Source: Nesterenkonia muleiensis
GTDB taxonomy: Bacteria > Actinomycetota > Actinomycetes > Actinomycetales > Micrococcaceae
Length of the DNA stretch: 64,000 bases
Direction of reading: 5' to 3'
Assembly: GCF_003600155.1 (NCBI RefSeq)
Contig: NZ_QWLD01000046.1
Coordinates: forward strand, 1-64,000
Program-made: the position numbers and the translations under genes
The notes under the pieces: generated by a model
Database searches by the model: none
Seen by the model: the letters and a program-made list of their open reading frames with translations, nothing else
What the model was told of the DNA's origin: nothing
Shown here: positions 23,095 through 30,839 of the stretch, piece after piece
Position numbering within the stretch: the stretch's first letter is position 1
Layout: every line of letters starts with the position of its first letter

Positions 23095-24276
23095 TCACAG
23101 TCCTCCGAGGGCCTGTTCCAGATCATCCACCAGATCGGCGACATCCTCAATACCCACCGAAAGCCGCAGCAGGTTCTCCGGAACCGCCAGCTCAGTGCCG
23201 CGCACCGAGGCATGGGTCATCTCATGCGGGTAGTTCATCAGCGACTCCACACCGCCCAGAGACTCGGCCAGGATGAAGTACCGGGTCGCCTCGGCGACCT
23301 TGCGGGCCGCCGCCTCCCCTCCCGCCAGCTCGATGGAGACCATGCCGCCGAAACCACGCATCTGCTGGGCGGCCAGCCCATGGCCGGGGTGGGACTCCAA
23401 GCCTGGGTAGAGCACCCGCTCAATGGCCGAATGCCCCTCGAAGTGCTCAGCGATGGTCTGCGCATTGGAGCAGTGCCGGTCCATCCGCACTCCGAGGGTC
23501 TTCAGCCCGCGGGTGGTCAGGTAGGCGTCCAGCGGACCGGAGACCGCGCCGACGGCGAACTGCTGGAAGGCGACCTTCTCAGCCAGGCCGGTGGCGGCGT
23601 CACCGGACCCCAGGACCACCGCGCCGCCGACCACGTCGGAGTGCCCCCCGATGTACTTGGTGGTCGAGTGCACCACCACATCCGCCCCCAGCGCCAGCGG
23701 CTGCTGCAGGTAGGGGGTCGCGAAGGTGTTGTCCACCACCAGCAGCGCCCCGTGAGCGTGGGCGATCTCAGCCAGCACGGCGATGTCGGTCACCGCCATC
23801 AGCGGGTTGGAGGGCGTCTCCACCCACAGCAGGCCGGCGTCGTCGTGCTCTAACTCCGCGGCGACCCGCGCGTGGTCGCTGAGGTCCAACGGGGTATTGC
23901 TCACTCCCCAGGCAGAATGGATCTTGTCGAAGAGGCGGAAGGTGCCGCCGTAGGCGTCGTTGCCCATCACGATGCGCTGGCCCGGGCGCAGCAGTGCGCG
24001 GATGATCGCGTCTTCGGCGGCCAAGCCGGAGCCGAAGCTGAAGGCGTGACCGCCGCCCTCCAGTGCGGCCAGCTGGGACTGCAACGCGGTGCGGGTGGGG
24101 TTGCCGGCCCGGCCGTAGTCATAACCGTTGCGCAGGTTGCCGATGCCGTCGGGAGCGTAGGTGGTGGAGAAGTGCAGCGGGGGCACCACCGCGCCAAAGA
24201 CCTGGTCCACCTCCTGCCCGGTGTGGATGGCGTGGGTGGCGAATCCCCGCTGGGATCCGCGCTGGGACTCACTCAT
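23095..24276 (-). CDS. metB: Cystathionine gamma-synthase / gamma-lyase (PLP enzyme)
   Basis: The 393-residue Cys/Met-metabolism PLP enzyme has Lys207 in VVHSTTKYIGGHSD as the cofactor lysine, YDYGRAGNPTR near residue 53 and the conserved Asp in VVDNTFATPYLQQP. It overlaps the cbs gene by 8 bp. In actinobacteria this pair runs transsulfuration between homocysteine and cysteine. Whether the enzyme works mainly as synthase (forward) or lyase (reverse) cannot be told from sequence; pairing with cbs favours the reverse direction. Confidence 0.93.
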   Translation of the reverse strand: MSESQRGSQRGFATHAIHTGQEVDQVFGAVVPPLHFSTTYAPDGIGNLRNGYDYGRAGNPTRTALQSQLAALEGGGHAFSFGSGLAAEDAIIRALLRPGQRIVMGNDAYGGTFRLFDKIHSAWGVSNTPLDLSDHARVAAELEHDDAGLLWVETPSNPLMAVTDIAVLAEIAHAHGALLVVDNTFATPYLQQPLALGADVVVHSTTKYIGGHSDVVGGAVVLGSGDAATGLAEKVAFQQFAVGAVSGPLDAYLTTRGLKTLGVRMDRHCSNAQTIAEHFEGHSAIERVLYPGLESHPGHGLAAQQMRGFGGMVSIELAGGEAAARKVAEATRYFILAESLGGVESLMNYPHEMTHASVRGTELAVPENLLRLSVGIEDVADLVDDLEQALGGL

Positions 24277-25813
24277 CGATACTGTCCTCCTCCGCGGCCG
24301 CACCCGAGAGGTGGGCCAGCAGGTCGTTTCTGGTGAGCACACCGACGATATCGCCGCGGTCAGCCACCAGCAGGGTGGGGTTGGCCCGGAGTTTGGCCAG
24401 GATCTGCGGCACCGTCTCTGTGATGCCCACCAACGGGAGGTCGTCACGCAGGTTGTCGGCCACCAGCTCGTCAGGCTTGGCCTGTCCCTCGATCACATCC
24501 TCGGAGAGGTGGGCGACGTCCACGATCCCATAGACCTCGCCGATCCTGGCGGCGCCGCCGGGGCGGTCGATCACTGGCACAATATCCACCCCGTAGCGGT
24601 TCATCACGCTCACGGCCTCCCGCAGGGTGGTGTCGCGGGTGATGGAGATGACCTCGGGAAGCGCGTCGGAGAACAGGTCCCGCTTGGCGGCGAGCAGGTC
24701 CGCGGCCGTCGTCGTGCTGGTGTCCGCACTTCCGGTGCCCGGCAGCGGCGGCGCAGATTCTGCACCCACCGTTCCCTGGCGCACCGCGGCGCTGATCTCC
24801 TCGACGGACTTCACCGTGATCTCGGTGCCAGTGGAGGTGGAGACCACCTCGCCGAAGCCGTGATCGATCATCCACTGGTCGTTGAAGATCTTTCCCAGGT
24901 AGCCGCGGCCGGAGTCGGGCAGCACCGCGACGACGACGTCCTCGGGCCCCAGCTCCTGGGCGACCTTGAGTGCGGCAGAGACGGCAAGACCTGAGGAACC
25001 GCCCACCAGCAGACCCTCTTCGGTGGCCAGGCGGCGGCACATGGCGAAGGACTCGGCATCGGTGATGGCGTGCTTCTCATCCGGCACGGAGGGGTCGTAG
25101 TTGGGGACCCAGACGTCCTCGCCCACGCCCTCCACGAAGTACGGGCGACCCTCTCCGCCTGAGTAGACCGAACCGTCAGGATCGGCGACCACCACGCGCA
25201 CTGGCCCTGACTCTCGCTCAGCGGAGACTTCCTTGAGGTAGCGGCCGGTCCCGGTGACCGTGCCTCCGGTGCCGGCACCGACCACCAGATGGGTGATCCT
25301 TCCGTCGGTGTCCTCCCAGATCTCCGGGCCGGTGGTCTCATAATGGCTGGCCGGTGCGCCCGGGTTGGAGAACTGGTCCGGTTTGAAGCCGCCCTCGATC
25401 TCCTCTGCGATCTGGTCGGAGACGCCGTAGTAGCTCAGCGGGGACTCCGCATCGACCCCGGCGGGGCCGACGACCACGTCGGCACCGTAGGCGCGCAGCA
25501 CATCGCGCTTCTCGAGGCCGACCTTGGGCACGGTGACGAACACCGCCCGGTAGCCCTTCTGCTGGGCCACCAGGGCCAGACCCACACCGGTGTTGCCGGA
25601 GGTAGGTTCGACCACCACCCCGCCGGGCACCAGTTTGCCGGCCTCCTCGGCGTCTTCGATCATCTTGCGTGCGATGCGGTCCTTGATGGAGCCGCCGGGG
25701 TTGAGGTATTCGAGCTTGACCAGGATGGTGGCTTCGATCCCCTCAGTGACATGGTTCAGGCGCACCAACGGGGTGCCGCCGATCAGGTCGACGACGGACT
25801 GGGCATATTTCAT
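24269..25813 (-). CDS. cbs: Cystathionine beta-synthase with C-terminal CBS-domain extension
   Basis: The 514-residue protein has PLP Lys44 in NPGGSIKDR, the substrate loop PTSGNTGVG, and the cofactor phosphate loop GAGTGGTVTGTGR. Residues after about 340 carry a regulatory CBS pair (SITRDTTLREAVSVMNRYGVDIVPVID, then VGITETVPQILAKLRANPTLLVAD). It joins serine and homocysteine to cystathionine. An extra Ala/Thr/Ser-rich linker lies between the catalytic and CBS parts. Confidence 0.94.
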   Translation of the reverse strand: MKYAQSVVDLIGGTPLVRLNHVTEGIEATILVKLEYLNPGGSIKDRIARKMIEDAEEAGKLVPGGVVVEPTSGNTGVGLALVAQQKGYRAVFVTVPKVGLEKRDVLRAYGADVVVGPAGVDAESPLSYYGVSDQIAEEIEGGFKPDQFSNPGAPASHYETTGPEIWEDTDGRITHLVVGAGTGGTVTGTGRYLKEVSAERESGPVRVVVADPDGSVYSGGEGRPYFVEGVGEDVWVPNYDPSVPDEKHAITDAESFAMCRRLATEEGLLVGGSSGLAVSAALKVAQELGPEDVVVAVLPDSGRGYLGKIFNDQWMIDHGFGEVVSTSTGTEITVKSVEEISAAVRQGTVGAESAPPLPGTGSADTSTTTAADLLAAKRDLFSDALPEVISITRDTTLREAVSVMNRYGVDIVPVIDRPGGAARIGEVYGIVDVAHLSEDVIEGQAKPDELVADNLRDDLPLVGITETVPQILAKLRANPTLLVADRGDIVGVLTRNDLLAHLSGAAAEEDSIDE

Positions 25814-26091
25814 GCCTCTCAGGGTACCGGCGTCGCTTCCGTGACCCTAGGGGGCTCGTCTTCTTGCGCAATATAAATAGATAAATAGTAGGCACCATCA
25901 ATATTAGGCACCATGGGTTCTTGCGATCTGCTTTCCCCGCCGAGTGCCAGATTCTCTCCGCCTCCAGCGCATCTCGGGTCATCAGGCGGAGAGAACCTAG
26001 CACTCGAGGGGTGTGAGCTCGACGTGATCTCAATCCTCCCCTCCGAACCGCCCCACCGATGGCCGCGGGCCGTGCAATGACGAGGTCTTCT

Positions 26092-26217
26092 CATGCCCGA
26101 GCCGATGATCGCCATGACCAGCACTGCCGTCCAGGTCGCTTCGGCGGCGATCATGCTGACCAGCCCACCGCGCGGCGCCGCGGCTGGCGAGTCCACCGAT
26201 GTATCGGGTTGAGGCAT
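26092..26217 (-). pseudogene. Remnant of an aquaporin/MIP gene of an arsenic operon
   Basis: An ATG 9 bp beyond the arsM stop opens MPQPDTSVDSPAAAP then MIAAEATWTAVLVMAIIGSGM, which resembles the first helix of MIP-family channels (AEFLGTALLVAVVVGSGI-like). Similarity then stops and the rest of the frame to 25819 looks non-coding. Actinobacterial ars operons often include such an aquaporin for arsenite or methylarsenite efflux. The remaining part of the 25814-26091 gap is AT-richer in the middle and shows no gene. Confidence 0.5.
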
Positions 26218-26225
26218 AGAGGCGC

Positions 26226-27041
26226 TCAGGCGGAAGGCTTGGCGGCGCGGACGATGGCGGCGTGCATCCCGTCGGCGGCTTGATGGGTGAACTCCACGCT
26301 GGCGTCGATGAACCCGACCGCAGCCAGCCCGTGGAGGTACTCGCTCATGGAGAGCGCTCCGGCAAGGCAGCCGACGTAGGAGCCCCGCTCAGCCCGCTCG
26401 GCCGGGGTCAGGTGGTCCTCGGCGACGACGTCAGAGACCCCGATCCGCCCGCCAGGCGCCAAGACACGGAACATCTCGGCCAAGACGGCGGGCTTGTCGG
26501 TGGAGAGGTTGATGACGCAGTTGGAGATCACCACGTCCACCGCACCGTCTGACAGCGGGAGATCCTCCATGGCGCCTTTGAGGAACTCCACGTTCCTCGC
26601 TCCGGCCCTGACAGCATTCTTCCGGGCCAGCTCCAGCATCTCGTCGGTCATATCCACTCCGTAGGCGAACCCGGACTCTCCGACCCTGCGGGCCGAGAGC
26701 AGAACGTCGATCCCGCCGCCGGAGCCCAGGTCAAGGACACGCTCGCCTTCCTGCAGATCGGCGACCGCGGTCGGGTTCCCGCAGCCCAGGCTCGCCTCGA
26801 CCGCCTCAACGGGAAGGTCCATGGCCGCGGCGGGCTCATAGAGGCCCGCCCCGAATCTCCGTTCGGTGGAGGCGGAGCCGCCGTGACAGGGCGATGCCGA
26901 GGGACCGCAGCAGGAGCCCTCCTCAACCAACAGCTCCGCGTTGCGGGTGCCGGTGGTGACTGCGGTCGCGGCCTGCGCGTAGCGGGTGCGGACCTGTTCA
27001 CGCAGCTGGGTGTCGATGCCCTGATCGCCGCTCTGGCTCAT
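26226..27041 (-). CDS. arsM: Arsenite S-adenosylmethionine methyltransferase
   Basis: The 271-residue protein has an SAM-binding core (VLDLGSGGGIDVLLSARRVG, residues 103-120) and the ArsM cysteines: CCG at 44-45, Cys87 in LGCGNP, Cys175 in SNCVINLS and Cys225 in YVGCLAGAL. ArsM enzymes use such cysteines to hold As(III) during methylation. It is divergent from arsR across an 82-bp region with an operator, so arsenite should induce it. Confidence 0.93.
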   Translation of the reverse strand: MSQSGDQGIDTQLREQVRTRYAQAATAVTTGTRNAELLVEEGSCCGPSASPCHGGSASTERRFGAGLYEPAAAMDLPVEAVEASLGCGNPTAVADLQEGERVLDLGSGGGIDVLLSARRVGESGFAYGVDMTDEMLELARKNAVRAGARNVEFLKGAMEDLPLSDGAVDVVISNCVINLSTDKPAVLAEMFRVLAPGGRIGVSDVVAEDHLTPAERAERGSYVGCLAGALSMSEYLHGLAAVGFIDASVEFTHQAADGMHAAIVRAAKPSA

Positions 27042-27070
27042 AGCCGGCCTCCTTCATGTCGGATGTTTCA

Positions 27071-27096
27071 CATCGATAATGATCGATGTATCGATG
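27071..27096. promoter_or_regulatory. ArsR operator in the arsM-arsR divergent promoter
   Basis: CATCGAT at 27071-27077 and ATCGATG at 27082-27088 form a perfect palindrome with a 4-bp spacer. A third ATCGATG half-site follows at 27090-27096. The location between the two start codons fits repression of both genes. Confidence 0.7.
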
Positions 27097-27123
27097 AATG
27101 TCAATGTGTGAAAGAATGAAGGC

Positions 27124-27504
27124 ATGACGACCTCACTGCCTCCGCTGACCTTAGAGGCATCCGGCTGTTGCGCTCCGGTGACCGCGGGTGTGATGGAGGT
27201 TGCCGACGCTCAGCGGTTGGCGCAGATGTTCAAGGCACTGGGCGATCCCACCAGGGTGCGGTTACTGTCGCTGATCGCCGCCCAGACCGGCGCCGAAGCC
27301 TGCGTGTGCGATCTCACCGAGCCGGTCGGGCTGTCCCAGCCCACGGTGTCCCATCACATGAGGCAACTGGTCGGGGCCGGACTGGTCACCCGTGAGCAGC
27401 GCGGCAAATGGGCTTACTACGCGATCGTTCCCGAGATGCTGGCCACACTCAGCAGGGTGCTCGACCCGCAGCCGTTGCAGGCCGGGCCCGGCTCATCCTG
27501 CTGA
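27124..27504 (+). CDS. arsR: ArsR/SmtB-family arsenite-responsive repressor
   Basis: The 126-residue winged-helix repressor has ALGDPTRVRLLSLI and the recognition helix GLSQPTVSHHMRQL. Its likely sensor cysteines are a Cys15-Cys16 pair near the N-terminus plus Cys60/Cys62 (EACVCDL). This resembles the Cys15-Cys16-Cys55 site described for Corynebacterium glutamicum ArsR rather than the single-helix CxC site of the E. coli type. It is divergent from arsM and probably autoregulated. Confidence 0.92.
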   Translation: MTTSLPPLTLEASGCCAPVTAGVMEVADAQRLAQMFKALGDPTRVRLLSLIAAQTGAEACVCDLTEPVGLSQPTVSHHMRQLVGAGLVTREQRGKWAYYAIVPEMLATLSRVLDPQPLQAGPGSSC

Positions 27505-27601
27505 ACGCGCCTCCAGGCTTCTTCAACCCTGTTCAGCGAGCCAAGGCGCAGACACGAGCATCAGAGTGTCCCGCCACAGGACACCGCGGGTTGATGATGG
27601 G

Positions 27602-28765
27602 ATGGTGACAAGTATGACGGCCGAAACAGCCACCGCGGCGGCATGCGCGGAAGCCAGCAGCGAGATGGTCGTGGAGTGCGGCACGCCCTATGACCTGCCG
27701 CGCACGCTGGGGGTGCTGCAGCGCGGGTACGCCGACCCGGCAGTCCGGGTCGATGCCGGCACCTTCAGCGGCGGACCTCACGGCACCCCGGGGGCTGGCG
27801 CGTGGATGTGCCAGCGGATCTACGGGATCAGCCCCAAAGCCCCTCGGACTCTTGAGGAGCGCCCTGCCCCACTGAGCCGCAACACCGCCGAAAGCCCGGC
27901 GAGCGACCCTCTGGAACTTGGCCAGGTGACCTTGCGATTCGACCAGCTCAGCGCCTCCGAGGTCCGCGTCCGGGTGGCGGTTCGCCCCGAGCGCATCCCG
28001 GCGGACCTGCTGACTGAGACCGCCCTGCAGCGAGCCGCGAGCATTCTGGGCGTGGAGGACGACTGGACCGGGCTGGAACTGCTCCTCGATGCCCTCGGAG
28101 ACCGGGCCTCCACGGAGCTTGCGCGGACGCGGCGTCGCCACCCCGGAGTCCGGCTGCCGGCCACTGGTGCGCTGTTCGACCAAGTGGTCAACGTCACCCT
28201 GGAGCAGAAGGTCACCCATGAACAGGCGCGGCACAGCTGGCGGAATCTGCTGAAGCGGCACGGTGAGCGGCCACCGTCGTCCTCCGCCCTGAGCGCTCCG
28301 GAGTGGATGCGGCTTCCGCTGACGGCTACTCAGCTCAAGCGTGTGCCGAGCTGGGAATGGCACAGGATGTGGGTGCAGCCGCCGCTGTCTCGCACGGTGC
28401 TGCGGATCGCCGAACGCGCACCGGCCATTCATCGGCTTGGCAAAGCCACGCCTAGCGATAGTCCCAGCCTCGCCGGACTGGCCGAGCAGCTGACGTCCGT
28501 CCCGGGCATTGGGCCATGGACCTCAGCTGAGACCCTGCAGCGATCACATGGAGCGGCGGATCTGGTCGCCGTGGGCGACTATCACCTGGCGCACTTCGTG
28601 GGTGAGGCGCTGACCGGCCGCCGCACCGACGATGCCGGAATGCTTGAGCTTCTTAAGCCCTACCGCCCGCATCGGCAACGGGTTGTCCGGCTGCTCGGGC
28701 TGAGTGGATTCCGGATGAGCCGATTCGGCCCGCGTCTGGACCCAGAGGATCACCGGCAGCGCTAA
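27602..28765 (+). CDS. AlkA-like DNA-3-methyladenine glycosylase
   Basis: The 387-residue protein has a C-terminal helix-hairpin-helix glycosylase domain: FDQVVNVTLEQKVT, then LTSVPGIGPWTSAETLQRSHG (the hairpin) and AVGDYHLAHFVGEAL, whose Asp is the likely catalytic residue. The N-terminal half (beta-rich, GAWMCQRIYG) is not recognised but is typical of the longer actinobacterial members. It should remove alkylated bases. Two in-frame starts, 27602 and 27614, are both possible. Confidence 0.82.
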   Translation: MVTSMTAETATAAACAEASSEMVVECGTPYDLPRTLGVLQRGYADPAVRVDAGTFSGGPHGTPGAGAWMCQRIYGISPKAPRTLEERPAPLSRNTAESPASDPLELGQVTLRFDQLSASEVRVRVAVRPERIPADLLTETALQRAASILGVEDDWTGLELLLDALGDRASTELARTRRRHPGVRLPATGALFDQVVNVTLEQKVTHEQARHSWRNLLKRHGERPPSSSALSAPEWMRLPLTATQLKRVPSWEWHRMWVQPPLSRTVLRIAERAPAIHRLGKATPSDSPSLAGLAEQLTSVPGIGPWTSAETLQRSHGAADLVAVGDYHLAHFVGEALTGRRTDDAGMLELLKPYRPHRQRVVRLLGLSGFRMSRFGPRLDPEDHRQR

Positions 28766-28879
28766 GTCCCGCGCAACCAGAGCGTGAAGACCATGGGAAC
28801 AGCGCCCGACGACGCCGTCATGCCTTACAGTTTCCGCGCATTCCACACAGCGACTTTCCGGTGAGGAAGATCTCCGGTA

Positions 28880-29257
28880 TCAGGACTGGGACTGTTCGGA
28901 TTCCTGCTCCGCGACCTGCTGGTGAACCTCTTTCATGTCGAGGTCCTTCACCGCGGTGACCACCTGGCCCAGCTGTTCCGCGTTGAGCGCCCCTGGCTGG
29001 GAGAAGACCAGCACCTTCTCGCGGAAAGCCATCAGTGTGGGGATGGAGCTGATCTTCGCAGCAGCCGCCAGCTCTTGTTCGGCCTCAGTGTCGACCTTGG
29101 CGAAGGTGATCTCCGGATGCTCCTCGGAAACCTTCTCATAGACCGGGGCGAACTGTTTGCAGGGACCGCACCAGTCCGCCCAGAAGTCGATGAAGAGAAT
29201 CTCGGAGTCCTCGAGCGTCTGCTGGAAGGCCTCAGCGGTCAGTTCAGTAGTAGCCAT
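28880..29257 (-). CDS. trxA: Thioredoxin
   Basis: The 125-residue protein has the active site WADWCGPCK (Cys30, Cys33), the cis-Pro segment ISSIPTLMAF and the usual fold length plus a 15-residue Glu/Gln/Ser tail. It is a cytoplasmic disulfide reductase. The start chosen is MATTELT; an earlier MAP start is possible. Confidence 0.93.
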   Translation of the reverse strand: MATTELTAEAFQQTLEDSEILFIDFWADWCGPCKQFAPVYEKVSEEHPEITFAKVDTEAEQELAAAAKISSIPTLMAFREKVLVFSQPGALNAEQLGQVVTAVKDLDMKEVHQQVAEQESEQSQS

Positions 29258-29358
29258 GGGCGCCACGATACGTCAGCGGGCCGCTGATGTGGAGTGCTGG
29301 GAACCATTAAGCGTCCGGCGAATCCCGGAACGGCGCCTTCTTTGGGTAGCCTTCGGGC

Positions 29359-29790
29359 ATGAGTCCCAACTCCGCGCTGCTGCTGGTTCTGGGGATTGTG
29401 CTGGTCTTTGCCCTGGTAGGGGTCCTGATGCGGCGCAGAGCGAACCGGCGACGTCGTGCCTCACCGGCGGCGCCGGACACCGCACAGCTGCTGGGCCTGA
29501 GCGAGCTGGGCAGCACGGCGACACTCGTGCAGTTCAGCACACAGTTCTGCAGCCGTTGCCCCGGGATGCGGCGAGCATTGGAGGAGCTCACCGGTCGGTT
29601 CCAGCATGTGGTCCTCCACGAGGTCGACCTCACCGAGGACCTCGCCACCGCGAAGGCGCTGAACATCCTGCAGACTCCCACTGTGCTGGTTCTGGACAGC
29701 GCCGGGAATCTGGCCGCGCGCTACGCCGGAGCCACCGACCCGCGAGCACTGGAGGCCGAACTCATTGCGTTGCGTGACAGACAGCTCTGA
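29359..29790 (+). CDS. Membrane-anchored thioredoxin-like protein with CSRC motif
   Basis: The 143-residue protein has one N-terminal membrane helix (LLLVLGIVLVFALVGVLM) followed by an Arg-rich stretch. A thioredoxin fold follows with FSTQFCSRCPGMRRALEEL (Cys64, Cys67) and the cis-Pro ILQTPTVLVLD. The positive charges after the helix suggest the domain faces the cytoplasm. It is followed 57 bp later by a DUF4395 gene, and the pair recurs in actinobacteria. I infer a membrane thiol-transfer role. Confidence 0.85.
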   Translation: MSPNSALLLVLGIVLVFALVGVLMRRRANRRRRASPAAPDTAQLLGLSELGSTATLVQFSTQFCSRCPGMRRALEELTGRFQHVVLHEVDLTEDLATAKALNILQTPTVLVLDSAGNLAARYAGATDPRALEAELIALRDRQL

Positions 29791-29847
29791 GCCGGGACTC
29801 TTGGCACCTATAGTGATGACATCAATCATCAGTGAGCGGAGGCAGGG

Positions 29848-30369
29848 ATGAACGCTACGGGCCCTGAGCAGGCATCTGACGAGCAGGCGCGCATCGATCC
29901 TCGGGGTCCGCGGTTCACGGCATGGATCACCTCGGCACTGCTCGGCGTGGGGCTTTTTCTGGCGCTGCTGGACGGACAAGGGGCCGCGTCGGGACTGGGC
30001 GAACGAGCCTCTCAGCCTGGATTCGTCCTCCTGGCTGGGGCCGGGCTGCTCTTCGTGTGGGGGTTCACCGCACCCAGCACAGCACCCTGGGGACTGCTGT
30101 TCCGGCAGGTCGTGCGCCCTCGTCTGAGCCCGCCGCGGGATGTGGAGGATCCCCGTCCGCCCAGATTCGCTCAGCTGATCGGTTTCACCGTGGTTACCAT
30201 CGGCCTGGCGCTTCACCTGCTGGGCGTTCCCTGGGCGCTGGTGGTCGCCTCAGCGGCGGCCCTCGGAGCAGCGTTCTTGAACGCGGCGTTCGGGTTCTGC
30301 CTGGGCTGTCAGATCTACCTCGGCCTGGCTCGCGCTGGTCTGATCCGGCCCCGGGGCGGGCTTGCCTGA
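29848..30369 (+). CDS. DUF4395 membrane protein with conserved Cys pair
   Basis: The 173-residue protein starts near the membrane with RIDPRGPRFTAWITSALLGVG and has about four spans. It ends in NAAFGFCLGCQIYL, where Cys151 and Cys154 form the CxxC signature of DUF4395. With the thioredoxin-like neighbour it probably exchanges electrons or sulfur across the membrane. The reaction is unknown. Confidence 0.85.
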   Translation: MNATGPEQASDEQARIDPRGPRFTAWITSALLGVGLFLALLDGQGAASGLGERASQPGFVLLAGAGLLFVWGFTAPSTAPWGLLFRQVVRPRLSPPRDVEDPRPPRFAQLIGFTVVTIGLALHLLGVPWALVVASAAALGAAFLNAAFGFCLGCQIYLGLARAGLIRPRGGLA

Positions 30370-30419
30370 GCTAACCCAGACTCAGCTCAGGCGCCAGGAG
30401 GCCGGCAGACGAACGCCGA

Positions 30420-30451
30420 AAGCGGGCCTCAGCCCTCGCCGAGACCCGCTT
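30420..30451. terminator. Bidirectional terminator hairpin
   Basis: AAGCGGG at 30420-30426 pairs with CCCGCTT at 30445-30451, extended by inner CTC/GAG pairs. It lies between the DUF4395 gene (plus) and tRNA-Tyr (minus) and could end both transcripts. Confidence 0.7.
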
Positions 30452-30474
30452 CTGTATGTGCTGCGTGAGTAAGG

Positions 30475-30556
30475 TGGCGGATGAGGGATTCGAACCCCCG
30501 TAGGCAGTGCCAGCTGATTTACAGTCAGCCCCCTTTGGCCGCTCGGGTAATCCGCC
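30475..30556 (-). tRNA. tRNA-Tyr(GTA)
   Basis: The 82-nt tRNA has acceptor GGCGGAT with ATCCGCC, anticodon stem GCTGA/TCAGC around loop CTGTAAA (GTA), a long variable arm and the T-loop TTCGAAT. CCA is not encoded. Confidence 0.94.
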
Positions 30557-30650
30557 TGAGCAATGGGCGTCCACGCAGAACGCACCGGATTACTTTACCG
30601 CACCAGGGGGTATTTCTCGAATCCGAGCAGCTCCCTGTACACGCTCTGTC

Positions 30651-30758
30651 TCACCCACTGGGCTGATGCCGAGGTCCCTCCACCAGCCATGCGGCGGCGA
30701 GGGGCCCGAGGGCGGCCGAGAGCAGGAAGACGAGCATCCGCAGAAGCAGTCGAACCAT
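30651..30758 (-). pseudogene. Short fragment of a small membrane protein
   Basis: After a well-placed GAGGGAG, the frame reads MVRLLLRMLVFLLSAALGPLAAAWLV and ends after 35 residues. A one-base shift would continue DLGISPVGETERV, so a frameshift near 30680 is possible. The start resembles small two-helix or holin-like membrane proteins. It may be a real short peptide; I treat it as a probable remnant. Confidence 0.35.
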
Positions 30759-30839
30759 GATGACTCCCTCGTTCTTACGGAAGTCGCCGCGAGTAGAATG
30801 ACAGGCAGGATTCTGACCCGAACCGGAGGCTGTGGAATT

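Noticed and set aside
25819-26091. Continuation of the aquaporin frame to 25819
   Set aside because: After about residue 42 it has no hydrophobic helices and no NPA motif, so only the first part is treated as a remnant.
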